A stretch of 64,000 nt of DNA from Parundibacterium terreum. Lineage in GTDB: Bacteria > Pseudomonadota > Gammaproteobacteria > Burkholderiales > Burkholderiaceae_D. Under the pieces are notes generated by a model. It searched no databases, was not told the origin of the DNA, and saw only the letters and a program-made list of their open reading frames with translations. Shown in pieces: positions 9,406 through 19,021 of the stretch. Location of the stretch: contig NZ_BMED01000006.1 in assembly GCF_014636315.1 (NCBI RefSeq), positions 186,001 through 250,000 of the forward strand. Reading direction: 5' to 3'. The translations under genes were made by a program, and so were the position numbers. The stretch's first letter is position 1, and the number at the start of each line of letters is the position of its first letter.

Positions 9406-9691
9406 CTAGAACTCATTTCATAAATGGGAGTGAGATGCGTTTGCCTTAAAAGCGGCGCTGGCAAGGCGTGCGAGGCGTCAATAGCCAAGCTATTGACAAC
9501 GAGTGCAACGCAGTCCAGCGCCACTTTTAAGGCAAACCCTCCGGGAACGGCCCATTTGGGCGCATTGCAGCGTTGTGCGGGGACGCCGAGTTCGCTAGCA
9601 AAGACGGCCAGTCTTTGCGTCGCGACGCGCCTCGCACTGCATCCCAAATGGACTCGTTCGCACTCGCTCCTATTGATGAAATGAGTTCTAG
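9406..9691. repeat. 286-bp cloverleaf-like palindromic intergenic element
   Basis: The ends 9406-9421 and 9676-9691 are perfect 16-bp inverted copies, and the pairing continues imperfectly for another 15 or so bases. Inside are two arms. Arm 1 (9440-9536) has a 22-bp outer stem with one mismatch and an inner 8-bp stem GTCAATAG/CTATTGAC with a 5-base loop. Arm 2 (9552-9651) has CCATTTGGG/CCCAAATGG and an inner stem GCAAAGAC/GTCTTTGC with a 5-base loop. The whole can fold as a three-way junction. No convincing gene is inside. It resembles in form the structured repeats of Burkholderiales genomes; mobility is inference. It fills most of the 443-bp gap between the divergent genes. Confidence 0.75.
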
Positions 9692-9802
9692 AGTCTGCTT
9701 TGACTGGTTTGAAGACCTAACTTACACCGTCTGAAGCTCACAATCAATATTGCGCCGCACAAGACGGCGCTCAGATAACAAAAATGACCGGGAGACAAGA
9801 AT

Positions 9803-11401
9803 ATGAGCGAAACCAGCTTTGATTACATTGTGGTCGGCGGCGGTGCCGGTGGCTGCGCAGTAGCCAGCCGCCTCAGCGAAGACCCGAATGTCAGCGTGGC
9901 CGTGCTGGAAGCCGGCGGCGGCGGCGATAGCTGGATGGTCAAGACCCCTGCTGCCGTCATCGGCATGCTGCCGACCAGCTTGAATAACTGGGCTTTCGAG
10001 ACCGTGCCGCAGCCGGGACTGAACGGGCGCCGCGGCTACCAACCGCGCGGCAAGGCGCTGGGCGGTTCTTCCGCAATCAACGCGATGTGCTATATCCGCG
10101 GCCACCGCTGGGACTACGACCACTGGGCCTCCCTGGGCAATAGCGGCTGGTCCTACGATGAAGTATTGCCCTACTTTAAACGCTCGGAAAATAACGCCGC
10201 CATCCGCAACGAATACCACGGCAACGATGGCCCGCTGAGGGTGGGCCCGCTGCAATCGGACAATCCCTATCCGGCCATCTATCTGGAGGCGGCGCGCCAG
10301 GCAGGCTACCCGCTCACCGATGACTTCAATGGCGAACAACAGGAGGGCATAGGCCTGTACCAGGTGACGCAGCATAACGGCGAGCGCTGGAGCGCGGCGC
10401 GCGGCTACCTGCATCCTCACATGGGCAAGCGCGCCAACCTGCAGGTGATCACCGGTGCGCACGCAACGCGCATCCTGATGGAAGGCAAGCGCGCCGTTGG
10501 CATAGAATTTTTACAGGCTGGGCAAAAGCGCAGCCTGCGTGCCAAACAAGAGGTCCTGCTGGCTGCCGGCTCCCTGCAAACCCCGCAGTTGATGATGCTG
10601 TCCGGCATAGGCGACGGCCGGGACCTGCAGCGGCACGGCATTCCGGTTGCCCACGATCTGCCCGGCGTAGGCCGCAACCTGCAGGATCACCCTGACTTTA
10701 CCTTTAATTACTTCGCCGACAGCCTGGACCTGATGGGGTTTTCCGTCGCCGGCTCAGTGCGCATGACGCGCGAATTCTGGCGCTACCAGACGCAAAGGCG
10801 CGGCATGCTGAGTTCCAATTTTGCCGAAGGCGGCGGCTTCCTGAAGACCGATGCCGATTTGCCCGCGCCGGATATACAACTGCATTTCGTCATCGGCATG
10901 GTGGACGACCATGCGCGCAAGCTGCACCTGGGGCACGGCTACTCCTGCCACGTATGCGTGCTGCGGCCCAAGAGCGTCGGCGAACTGACGCTGGCCAGCA
11001 AGGATCCTCTGGCAGCGCCGCTGATCAATCCGCGCTTCCTGGAACACCCGGACGATATCGAAACCCTGGTCAAGGGCTTCAAGATGACGCGCCGCCTGAT
11101 GGATGCGCCGGCGCTGGCCGCCGCCCGCACGCGCGACAAACTGACGGCCAATGTAAAGACCGATGACGACATCCGCGCCATCCTGCGCGAACGCGCCGAT
11201 ACCGTGTACCACCCCGTCGGCACCTGCAAGATGGGCACCGATGCGATGGCCGTGGTCGATCCGGCGCTGAAGGTACATGGCTTGCAGGGCTTGCGCGTGG
11301 TCGATGCGTCCATCATGCCTACCCTGATAGGCGGCAATACCAATGCGCCGACGATGATGATAGGCGAGAAGGCCGCCGACCTGATCCGCGCCGGCAGATA
11401 G
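9803..11401 (+). CDS. GMC-family FAD-dependent alcohol/choline-type dehydrogenase
   Basis: 532 residues. The N-terminal YIVVGGGAGGCAVASRL and the following VLEAGG form the FAD-binding Rossmann fold. PRGKALGGSSAINAMCYIRG is GMC signature 1, GSLQTPQLMMLSGIG is signature 2, and the C-terminal YHPVGTCKMG carries the catalytic His with a second conserved Asn in GNTNAPTMMI. It oxidises primary alcohols or choline-like substrates. A GGGAGAC ribosome-binding sequence precedes the ATG. The alkylsulfatase gene follows after 49 bp on the same strand, which makes a long-chain alkanol a plausible substrate. Confidence 0.9.
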   Translation: MSETSFDYIVVGGGAGGCAVASRLSEDPNVSVAVLEAGGGGDSWMVKTPAAVIGMLPTSLNNWAFETVPQPGLNGRRGYQPRGKALGGSSAINAMCYIRGHRWDYDHWASLGNSGWSYDEVLPYFKRSENNAAIRNEYHGNDGPLRVGPLQSDNPYPAIYLEAARQAGYPLTDDFNGEQQEGIGLYQVTQHNGERWSAARGYLHPHMGKRANLQVITGAHATRILMEGKRAVGIEFLQAGQKRSLRAKQEVLLAAGSLQTPQLMMLSGIGDGRDLQRHGIPVAHDLPGVGRNLQDHPDFTFNYFADSLDLMGFSVAGSVRMTREFWRYQTQRRGMLSSNFAEGGGFLKTDADLPAPDIQLHFVIGMVDDHARKLHLGHGYSCHVCVLRPKSVGELTLASKDPLAAPLINPRFLEHPDDIETLVKGFKMTRRLMDAPALAAARTRDKLTANVKTDDDIRAILRERADTVYHPVGTCKMGTDAMAVVDPALKVHGLQGLRVVDASIMPTLIGGNTNAPTMMIGEKAADLIRAGR

Positions 11402-11450
11402 CAGACTCAAGCACAATTTCTCAATTCCACAGCAAACCCCGATAAAAATC

Positions 11451-13478
11451 ATGCATTCATTCAACTTGCTTACACGACGCTCAATTGGCCTTATCGCCCA
11501 GGCCACTACCCTGCTCTGCCTGCAATCCACTAGCGTATTGGCACAGCAAACCCCTGCGCAGATGATCCAGCCCAAGCCCGCAGAACCGGCGACGATCGCC
11601 GCGCAAGCCAGGCTGAAGCAAAGTCTGCCTTTTGCCAACAAGGACGATTTTGACGATGCGCGCTACGGCTTCATCGATACCCTGCCCGATGCGCTGATCA
11701 CCGGCGCAACGCCCTACCCTGCCTGGAGCATGAAGCCATATGCCTTCCTGCAAAAAGAAACGGCACCGGACACGGTCAACCCCAGCCTGTGGCGGCAGGC
11801 GCAACTGAATAGCATCCACGGCCTGTTCAAGGTCACGGACCGGGTGTACCAGGTGCGCAACTTCGATATCTCGAATATGACCATCATTGAGGGCGACAAG
11901 GGCCTGCTGATCATAGACCCGCTGCTGACCAGGGAAACCGCAGCGGCCGCGCTGGCGCTGTACTACAAGCACAGGCCGAAAAAACCGGTATTGAATGTTA
12001 TCTACAGCCATAGCCACGCCGATCACTTCGGCGGAGTGAAAGCCGTCATCGACGAGGCCGATATAGCAGCCGGCAAGGCCCAGGTGATCGCACCGGACGG
12101 CTTCATGGAACATGCTGTGGCGGAAAACATCATCGCCGGCAATGCGATGAGCCGGCGCGCGCAATACCAGTTCGGTGCGCTGCTGCCGCCGGGTGAAAAA
12201 GGCCAGGTTGATACCGGCCTGGGCAAGACGCTGTCGCGCGGCTCGCTCACGCTGATCGCACCGAATGTGCTGATCAAGCAGAATATGGAAAAGCGCGTCT
12301 TCGACGGCATAGAAGTCGTGTTCCACCTGACGCCGGGCACCGAAGCGCCGTCGGAAATGAATATGTATTTCCCGCAGTTCAAGGTGCTGGATATGGCGGA
12401 AAACACCTCGCACAATATGCATAACCTGTACACGATACGCGGTGCCGAAGTACGGGACGGCAATGCCTGGGCGCGCTATATCGATGAAGCGCTGGGCGCT
12501 TTCGGCGCTAACAGCAGCTACCTGATAGGACAGCATCACTGGCCCACCCGCGGCCCGCAAAAAATCGCCGATTTCATGAAGAAGCAGCGCGATATGTACA
12601 AGTTCATCCACGACCAGTCGGTGCGCCTGCTGAACCAGGGTTACACGCCGAACGAAATCGCCGAGACCCTGCAAATGCCGGCCAGCCTGGCCAATGAATG
12701 GTATGACCGCGGCTACTACGGCACGCTCAGCCATAACAGCAAGGCGGTGTACCAGAAATACCTGGGCTGGTACGACGCCAATCCGGCCAATCTGAATCCG
12801 CTGCCACCGGTGGAAGCCGGCAAGAAGTATGTGGAATACATGGGCGGCGCCGACAATATCATCAAGCGCGCGCGTGAAGACTATAAACAGGGCAACTACC
12901 GCTGGGTTGCCACGGTCGCCAATCACCTGGTCTATGCAGATCCTTCCAACCGCGAAGCGCGCGAGCTGGCAGCCGATGCGCTGGAACAGATGGGCTACCA
13001 GGCAGAAGCAGGCACCTGGCGCAATGCCTACCTGTTTGGCGCCTATGAACTGCGCAACGGCATGCCGAAAATCAACCCGCCGAGTTCATTGACCGCCGAT
13101 GCGCTGCAGGCGCTGTCGCTGGACATGTTCTTCGATTTCCTGGGCGTGCGCCTGAATGCAGGCCGGGCCGATGGCAAGCATATCGTCATCAACTGGCAGT
13201 TCACCGATACCCGGCAGACCTATGTGCTGAACCTGGAAAATTCAGCACTGACCTATACCAGCGGCAAGGCAGCCGACAAGGCCGATACCAGCCTGGTGCT
13301 GGACAGGCCGACACTGAATGCGATCATGCTCAAGCAGATGACTTTCCCGCAAGCGGTCCAGAGTGGCAAGATCAAGCTGGGCGGCCCGCCGGACAAGCTG
13401 GTGGAACTGTTCAGCATGCTGGATGAATTTAATCCCATGTTTGAAGTCATAGAACCGAAAAAGGCCGCACCTAAATAA
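11451..13478 (+). CDS. SdsA-type alkyl sulfatase (metallo-beta-lactamase fold)
   Basis: 675 residues, right for the SdsA1/alkylsulfatase family. A hydrophobic N-terminus (to about residue 27) suggests export. IYSHSHADHFGG gives the zinc ligands His187, His189, Asp191 and His192. The central region (about 390-540) looks like the helical dimerisation domain with YVEYMGGADNIIKRAREDYKQG, and the last 125 residues are an SCP2-like domain. Family members hydrolyse alkyl sulfate esters such as dodecyl sulfate to alcohol and sulfate. The upstream alcohol dehydrogenase could take the product. A very strong terminator follows 23 bp after the stop. Confidence 0.9.
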   Translation: MHSFNLLTRRSIGLIAQATTLLCLQSTSVLAQQTPAQMIQPKPAEPATIAAQARLKQSLPFANKDDFDDARYGFIDTLPDALITGATPYPAWSMKPYAFLQKETAPDTVNPSLWRQAQLNSIHGLFKVTDRVYQVRNFDISNMTIIEGDKGLLIIDPLLTRETAAAALALYYKHRPKKPVLNVIYSHSHADHFGGVKAVIDEADIAAGKAQVIAPDGFMEHAVAENIIAGNAMSRRAQYQFGALLPPGEKGQVDTGLGKTLSRGSLTLIAPNVLIKQNMEKRVFDGIEVVFHLTPGTEAPSEMNMYFPQFKVLDMAENTSHNMHNLYTIRGAEVRDGNAWARYIDEALGAFGANSSYLIGQHHWPTRGPQKIADFMKKQRDMYKFIHDQSVRLLNQGYTPNEIAETLQMPASLANEWYDRGYYGTLSHNSKAVYQKYLGWYDANPANLNPLPPVEAGKKYVEYMGGADNIIKRAREDYKQGNYRWVATVANHLVYADPSNREARELAADALEQMGYQAEAGTWRNAYLFGAYELRNGMPKINPPSSLTADALQALSLDMFFDFLGVRLNAGRADGKHIVINWQFTDTRQTYVLNLENSALTYTSGKAADKADTSLVLDRPTLNAIMLKQMTFPQAVQSGKIKLGGPPDKLVELFSMLDEFNPMFEVIEPKKAAPK

Positions 13479-13500
13479 AGCGATACGGGCAAGCAAAAGC

Positions 13501-13550
13501 AAATCGGCGCTGTTCCCGGATGACGGGAACAGCGCCGATTTTTTATTTTT
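13501..13550 (+). terminator. intrinsic terminator of the GMC-sulfatase operon
   Basis: An 18-bp perfect stem (13501-13518 with 13524-13541) with a 5-base loop is followed by a T-rich tract to 13550. It sits directly after the alkylsulfatase stop codon and before the convergent lipoprotein gene. Confidence 0.92.
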
Positions 13551-13561
13551 TGCGGAGCAGC

Positions 13562-14788
13562 TTACTGTACTACCCCATGCCGGTCGATTTTGACTACGCG
13601 TGCATCCTCATCGCGGCTGCCCTTGCCATCGCTTACCTTCCTGACCTTGACCTGTGCCACCCCGGAACCGCGCACATTCACCTGCGCACGGTCGGCCAGC
13701 AGGCTGACCGCATCCAAGTCGCCGGAACCGCTGAGCTTGGCGACCAGCAATTTGGCGCTGCCTTTCAGGCTCACCCCGCCGGAACCTTCCATCGTCAGCT
13801 TGATTTGCGCCTGCTGCAGGCCACTCGCATCAATGTCGCCGGAGCCCAGCGCTTCCAGTTCCAGCGCTTCGCTGACGCCGCTCAGGTTGACATCGCCCGG
13901 GCCGACATCCTTGACCACGGCGCGCGCCACTTCCAGCCTGCTGGTATCCAGATCGCCGGAGCCATTCAGCTCCGCATGCATTTCCCCTACCTTGCCGGCC
14001 AGCGTCAGATTGCCCGGGCCGTTCAGCACTACATTCGCAGTGTCTGCCTGCAAATCGCCGATGTCAATATCGCCTGAACCAGACATGACCAGGTTCAGCC
14101 CTTTCAACTGGCCGCCCATGGAAAAATCGCCGGCGCCTTTCATGACCACATTCACTTGCGCCATTTGTATCGCCCTGGCAGTGACGTCGCCGGAGCCACT
14201 GCTGTCTATATTCAGTTCCTGGCTGACCGGGCCCATCACCGTATCGCCGGAGGCAACCATCTTGGCGCTGATCTTCATCGCGGTCAACTGGCCCAGATCG
14301 ATGTCGCCGCTGCCGTTGCTCTTTACTGCCAGCTCCCCGACCCTGCCCTCTATGCGCGTATCGCCGGAACCTTCATTCACCAGTTCCAGCTTGTCTCCAT
14401 GGTATTTTTCCACCCGCATGTCGCCGCTGCCTGTGTTTTTCAGGCGTTCCAGGTTGGCGGCGGAAATCTTCACCGTCAACGGATAGTCGCTGACGCCGAC
14501 ATTCACGTGTATGCCGGAATGGGATTTCCTGCTGATCACCAGCGTATCGCCATTAACCGTGGTCACGACCTGGCTGATCAAGTTGTCATCCCCGGAAACT
14601 TCTACCGAAGGCTGGCCTTCGCCGGTGACGACGACATCAAACGAACCTGACATTTCGATCGCCTTGAAGGCACCGACTTCGCGCTTTTCCACCGCCAGCT
14701 TGCCGCTACCTTTCACATCGTCATCACTGACATGTACTTCACATGCGGTCAGCGTCAGCAGCAGTAAGCATCCTAGGTATTTGATCAT
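13562..14788 (-). CDS. DUF2807 (GIN domain) repeat lipoprotein
   Basis: 408 residues from the ATG at 14788, chosen because it starts MIKYLGCLLLLTLTAC, a lipoprotein signal with lipobox LTAC. After it comes a long array of about 14 units of roughly 20 residues centred on GSGD (variants GAGD, GPGN, GPGD, GSGG), the hallmark of the DUF2807 / putative autotransporter-head beta-helix. It should be membrane-anchored on the periplasmic or outer face. The array appears longer than in many relatives. Function unknown; an adhesin or envelope-sensing role is speculation. It is transcribed alone. Confidence 0.85.
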   Translation of the reverse strand: MIKYLGCLLLLTLTACEVHVSDDDVKGSGKLAVEKREVGAFKAIEMSGSFDVVVTGEGQPSVEVSGDDNLISQVVTTVNGDTLVISRKSHSGIHVNVGVSDYPLTVKISAANLERLKNTGSGDMRVEKYHGDKLELVNEGSGDTRIEGRVGELAVKSNGSGDIDLGQLTAMKISAKMVASGDTVMGPVSQELNIDSSGSGDVTARAIQMAQVNVVMKGAGDFSMGGQLKGLNLVMSGSGDIDIGDLQADTANVVLNGPGNLTLAGKVGEMHAELNGSGDLDTSRLEVARAVVKDVGPGDVNLSGVSEALELEALGSGDIDASGLQQAQIKLTMEGSGGVSLKGSAKLLVAKLSGSGDLDAVSLLADRAQVNVRGSGVAQVKVRKVSDGKGSRDEDARVVKIDRHGVVQ

Positions 14789-15045
14789 TTTTTGACTCTT
14801 CTTCGATAGACACCGCAATCCGGCAGTTGGAAGCATAAATCGTCTATTAACGGATTGGAATCAAAAAGTGACGAAATGCCAATTTGACGGCTTGAATTGC
14901 AAAAACCACCGACAAGTGCAAGGTCATGGTAATTTTGGCAAACAATTCCTGCTATTCTTGCGGCTAGGATTCTGAGCTGGATGCCAGGCAGTTTTTGACA
15001 GAACATGATGCATCTCACCAATTTCACTCACCTCACTCGCTCACT

Positions 15046-15873
15046 ATGGAACAACTGATACTGCGCGCCCACGATGGCGCGCAAACCACGATCACGCACC
15101 ACGGTGCCCACGTCTGCTCATGGATACCGGCCGGCGGCAAGGAACAGCTTTTTCTCAGCAAGACCTCGGAATTTCGCGCAGGCGCAGCTATCCGCGGCGG
15201 CGTGCCGGTGATCTTTCCACAGTTCGCCGGACTGGGTGCGCTACCCAAGCACGGCTTTGCCCGTACCTCGAACTGGCGTCTGCAGCGCTCCGGCCACACG
15301 GAAATCGGCGCCGCGCAGGCGGTGTTTGAACTGCATGAATCCATCGCCACGATAGCGCTCTGGCCCTATGTGTTCAGGGCGGAACTGACGGTGACGGTGG
15401 CCGGCGATAGCCTGGACATCGCGCTGGCAGTAGAAAACAGCGGCGACACCGCCTTCAGCTTCACCGCGGCATTGCATACCTACCTGGCTGTCGAAGACAT
15501 CGCCGACGTCAGCGTGCACGGCCTGGCCGGGCTGAACTATAGGGACAGCGCTACCGGCGCTGAAAATTGCGTGGATACCGGCGAAACGCTGGGCATAGCA
15601 GGCGAAGTGGACCGTATCTATGCGAATGTACCGGCGCAACTGGAATTGCGGCAAGGCGCGCAATCCACCCTGATCAAGAGCTACGGTTTTAGCGATGCGG
15701 TAGTCTGGAATCCCGGCGCCGTCAAAGCGGCCAGCCTGGCCGACCTGGAGCCGGGCGGCTACCGGCGCATGCTCTGCGTGGAAGCCGGGGCCATCATGGA
15801 CGCGGTTCATCTGGCGCCGGGCGAGCGCTGGAGCGGCAGCCAGGGCCTGCAGGCGATACCATCACCCCGCTGA
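15046..15873 (+). CDS. yeaD: D-hexose-6-phosphate mutarotase (aldose 1-epimerase family)
   Basis: 275 residues from the ATG at 15046; an earlier in-frame ATG at 14995 would add 17 poorly conserved residues. ITHHGAHVCSWIPAGGKEQLFLS, RGGVPVIFPQF, KHGFARTSNW and the VWNPG segment near the end are typical of YeaD-type mutarotases; His and Asp/Glu residues in these motifs serve catalysis. It would interconvert anomers of hexose 6-phosphates in the cytosol. No sugar operon is adjacent. Confidence 0.85.
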   Translation: MEQLILRAHDGAQTTITHHGAHVCSWIPAGGKEQLFLSKTSEFRAGAAIRGGVPVIFPQFAGLGALPKHGFARTSNWRLQRSGHTEIGAAQAVFELHESIATIALWPYVFRAELTVTVAGDSLDIALAVENSGDTAFSFTAALHTYLAVEDIADVSVHGLAGLNYRDSATGAENCVDTGETLGIAGEVDRIYANVPAQLELRQGAQSTLIKSYGFSDAVVWNPGAVKAASLADLEPGGYRRMLCVEAGAIMDAVHLAPGERWSGSQGLQAIPSPR

Positions 15874-15933
15874 GCCGGCTGCCGTCGGCCATCAGCAGCC
15901 AGCCTGTCTTGCAGCTTTAGAGCTTCTCGTTCA

Positions 15934-15964
15934 TTGACAGGTGTTAACAATCAGAACATATTGT
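15934..15964 (+). promoter_or_regulatory. candidate sigma70 promoter for the M16 peptidase gene
   Basis: An exact TTGACA at 15934-15939 is followed by weak -10 options (CATATT after 17 bases, TATTGT after 19). It lies about 140 bp before the peptidase start at 16104. Only the -35 box is convincing. Confidence 0.4.
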
Positions 15965-16103
15965 TGTGCCAGTAATAAATTCGATACTTCGCCGTTACTT
16001 CAGTATTTCTGCCGGGGCCGGGCACTTTATATGCTTAGCCCGGTCTATCTGTAGCATGGCTGTCGACAACGGCCTTTTCTTATCTCAATCACAAGGGAAT
16101 ACA

Positions 16104-18941
16104 ATGCAAGGCAGCAAACGCTTTCACCAGTGCGCAGGTATCGCCTCCGTTCACAGCTCAACTCAACTACAAACTGGCAACGGACATACCGATACGGTAG
16201 CCGGCCTCAATAGCGTCTTCAAAATCGCCAGGGCATCCGTACTGGGCGTGGCGCTGCTGGCCAGTGGCCTCGCCGCCGCGCAGACTGCCCCGGTGCTGCC
16301 TAAAGGTGTCAGCCAGATCACAACGGTAGAGGGCATTACCGAATACAGGCTGCAAAACGGCCTGAAGATCCTGCTGATGCCGGATGCCTCCAAGCCGACC
16401 ACCACTGTGAATGTCACTTACCTGGTGGGCTCCCGCCACGAAAACTACGGCGAAACCGGCATGGCGCATCTGCTGGAACACATGATGTTCAAAGGTGCGC
16501 CCAAGCATCCCAAGATTACCGAAGAATTCAATAAACGCGGCATGCGTCCGAACGGCACCACCAGCCTGGACCGCACCAATTATTTTGAGATCTTCCAGGC
16601 CGGCGACGACAACCTGAAATGGGCGATAGGCATGGAAGCCGATCGCATGGTGAATTCCTTCATCGCCAAGAAGGATCTGGATTCTGAAATGACCGTGGTC
16701 CGCAATGAATACGAAAGCGGCGAGAACTCGCCTTTCGGCGTTTTGCTGAAGCGCATGCAAAGCGTGGCCTATGACTGGCACAACTACGGCAATTCAACGA
16801 TAGGCAATCGCAGCGACATAGAAAACGTCAAGATAGAAAACCTGCAGGCTTTTTATCATACCTATTACCAGCCGGACAATGCAGTGGTGATGATCGCCGG
16901 TAAATTCGACGTCGCGCAAACCCTGAAATGGATTTCCGAGTCCTTCGGCGTACTGCCCAAGCCCAAGCGCAGCCTGCCGGTGTTGTGGACGGTAGAGCCG
17001 ACGCAGGATGGCGAACGCAGCTTTGTCGTGCGCCGCAAGGGCGACATACAACTGGTTGCAGTCGCCTACAAGATGCCGGCCGGCCTGCACCCTGACAACG
17101 ATTCGCTGTCCTACGCTGCCGATATCCTGTCCGACTCGCCGAACGGCCGCCTGCACAAGCAGTTTGTGGAAAGCGGCAAGGCAGTTGCCATTGTGAATAT
17201 CCCGCTGGGATCGTATGCGCCGGGCTTGCAGATTATTGGCGCGGTGGTCAAGAAAGGCCAGCCTATAGAACCGGTACGTGATGAGCTGATCAGCGCGATA
17301 GAAAATTTCAGCAAGACCGCGCCGACCAAGGAAGAAATGGACAGGATCACGCGCAAGAATGCCAATGCTACTGAAAAACTGCTCAACGACCATGAAAAAA
17401 TCGGCGTCGCGATGTCCGAAATCATCGCACTGGGCGACTGGCGCTACCTGTTCCAGAACCGCGACCAGCAGGCCAGCATCACCGCTGAGCAGGTAAGCGC
17501 TGCTGCCGGCAAGTACTTCAAACGCGATAACCGCACGGTAGGCATGTTCCTGCCGGAAGATGCGCCGCAGCGCGCGGAAATCCCGGCTGCGCCCAGCATA
17601 GAAGAAGTGATGAAGGGCTATAAGGGCAAGGCTAGCACTGGCGAAGCAGAGAACTTCGATCCGTCCCCGGCCAATATCGATAAACGCACGCAGCGCAGCA
17701 AGATAGGCGACATCAATGTGGCCATCCTGTCCAAGCATACCAAGGGTGAAATGGTCTCGGTGGCGCTGAACCTGCATCGCGGCGACGAGAAAAGCCTGGT
17801 CGGCAAGAAATGGATCGCTGCGCTGACCGGCTCCATGATAGGCAAGGGCACGAGCAAATACAGCCGCGCGGAACTGGCCGACGAAATGTCCAAGCTGAAA
17901 ATGAGCGGCGGCATTTACAGTTTTACGACGACCAAGAGCAACCTTGCCGCAGCATTGCAACTGTCAGCCCATATCCTGAAAGACCCGAGCTTCCCAGAAA
18001 GCGAATTCACGCAAGCGCGTGAGCAAATGATCGTCAACCTGGAAGCTTCCCGCAATGAGCCGAACGCGGTTGCATCGCGCGCGCTGGGACTGTATTTCAA
18101 CCGCTATCCTAAGGGCGATATACGCGCGGCAGAAACCATCGACGAATCGATCGCCGGCATCAAGGCGGTGACCCTGGACGACGTGAAAGCCTACTACAAG
18201 CAGTTCTACGGCGCGTCCAATGCTGAAATGTCCATCGTCGGCGATGTCGATGCGGCAGAAGCAGGAAAGCAGATCGCTGCAGCGTACGGCAACTGGAAAA
18301 GCGCATCGCCGTATACGCGCCTGTCCAGCCGTTACGATGATATCCCGGCAAAACATGAAACCCTGAATACGCCGGATAAGGAAAACGGTTTCTATATCGC
18401 CGCGATGAATCTGCAGTTGCGCGATGACGATGCCGATTACCCTGCGCTGTATGTTGCCAACTATATCTTCGGCGCTTCCGGCCTGGATTCTCGCCTGATG
18501 CTGCGGATACGCCAGAAAGACGGCCTGTCCTATGGCGGTGGCTCAGGTATCGAGGCCGGCTCGGTGGACCGTGTAGGCTCTTTCAGCATCAGCGCGATTG
18601 CCGCACCACAGAACCTGGCCAAGGTGGATGCCGCCGTCAACGAAGAACTGGCACGCATGCTAAAGGATGGATTCACGGAACAGGAACTGGCGCGCGCCAA
18701 ATCCGGCCTGCTGCAGCAACGCCTGCAAGGCAGAACCAGCGACCCGCGCCTGGCATCAGGCTGGAACTTCAACCTGGAGCATCAGCGTACCTTCGCCTGG
18801 AGCCAGGCACTGGACGACAAGATCAAGGCCTTGACAGTGGAACAGTTGAATGCCGCGGTCAGGAAAACCATAGACCCGTCCAAGCTGACCGTCTTCATTG
18901 CCGGCGACCAGTCCAAGATGAAGCCGGAAGCGGCCAAGTAA
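16104..18941 (+). CDS. M16 family zinc metallopeptidase, two-repeat, exported
   Basis: 945 residues from the ATG at 16104, chosen because AAGGGA lies just upstream; an open extension to 15966 is ignored. A signal-like segment ends at LLASGLAAAQ. Residues 122-126 are His-Leu-Leu-Glu-His, the inverted zinc motif of pitrilysins, with a downstream Glu in the NEYESGEN region as third ligand. The second repeat (about 520-945) lacks this motif, as usual. It closely parallels the truncated gene at the left window edge. Likely a periplasmic peptidase; in related bacteria pairs of such genes occur together. Substrate unknown. Confidence 0.92.
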   Translation: MQGSKRFHQCAGIASVHSSTQLQTGNGHTDTVAGLNSVFKIARASVLGVALLASGLAAAQTAPVLPKGVSQITTVEGITEYRLQNGLKILLMPDASKPTTTVNVTYLVGSRHENYGETGMAHLLEHMMFKGAPKHPKITEEFNKRGMRPNGTTSLDRTNYFEIFQAGDDNLKWAIGMEADRMVNSFIAKKDLDSEMTVVRNEYESGENSPFGVLLKRMQSVAYDWHNYGNSTIGNRSDIENVKIENLQAFYHTYYQPDNAVVMIAGKFDVAQTLKWISESFGVLPKPKRSLPVLWTVEPTQDGERSFVVRRKGDIQLVAVAYKMPAGLHPDNDSLSYAADILSDSPNGRLHKQFVESGKAVAIVNIPLGSYAPGLQIIGAVVKKGQPIEPVRDELISAIENFSKTAPTKEEMDRITRKNANATEKLLNDHEKIGVAMSEIIALGDWRYLFQNRDQQASITAEQVSAAAGKYFKRDNRTVGMFLPEDAPQRAEIPAAPSIEEVMKGYKGKASTGEAENFDPSPANIDKRTQRSKIGDINVAILSKHTKGEMVSVALNLHRGDEKSLVGKKWIAALTGSMIGKGTSKYSRAELADEMSKLKMSGGIYSFTTTKSNLAAALQLSAHILKDPSFPESEFTQAREQMIVNLEASRNEPNAVASRALGLYFNRYPKGDIRAAETIDESIAGIKAVTLDDVKAYYKQFYGASNAEMSIVGDVDAAEAGKQIAAAYGNWKSASPYTRLSSRYDDIPAKHETLNTPDKENGFYIAAMNLQLRDDDADYPALYVANYIFGASGLDSRLMLRIRQKDGLSYGGGSGIEAGSVDRVGSFSISAIAAPQNLAKVDAAVNEELARMLKDGFTEQELARAKSGLLQQRLQGRTSDPRLASGWNFNLEHQRTFAWSQALDDKIKALTVEQLNAAVRKTIDPSKLTVFIAGDQSKMKPEAAK

Positions 18942-19021
18942 TAAAAGTAGCTAAACACCGCCAGACACTGCCCCGCAACACAGGGTATTGGTCTGGCTAG
19001 TGTAAATAATGTAGATACAGC

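Noticed and set aside
9406..9691. The cloverleaf element as a tRNA gene
   Set aside because: Size is far too large and there is no T-loop, anticodon loop or CCA-like end; only the overall shape recalls a tRNA.
15966..16103. N-terminal extension of the M16 peptidase
   Set aside because: A good ribosome-binding site precedes the ATG at 16104; the extension has no family similarity.
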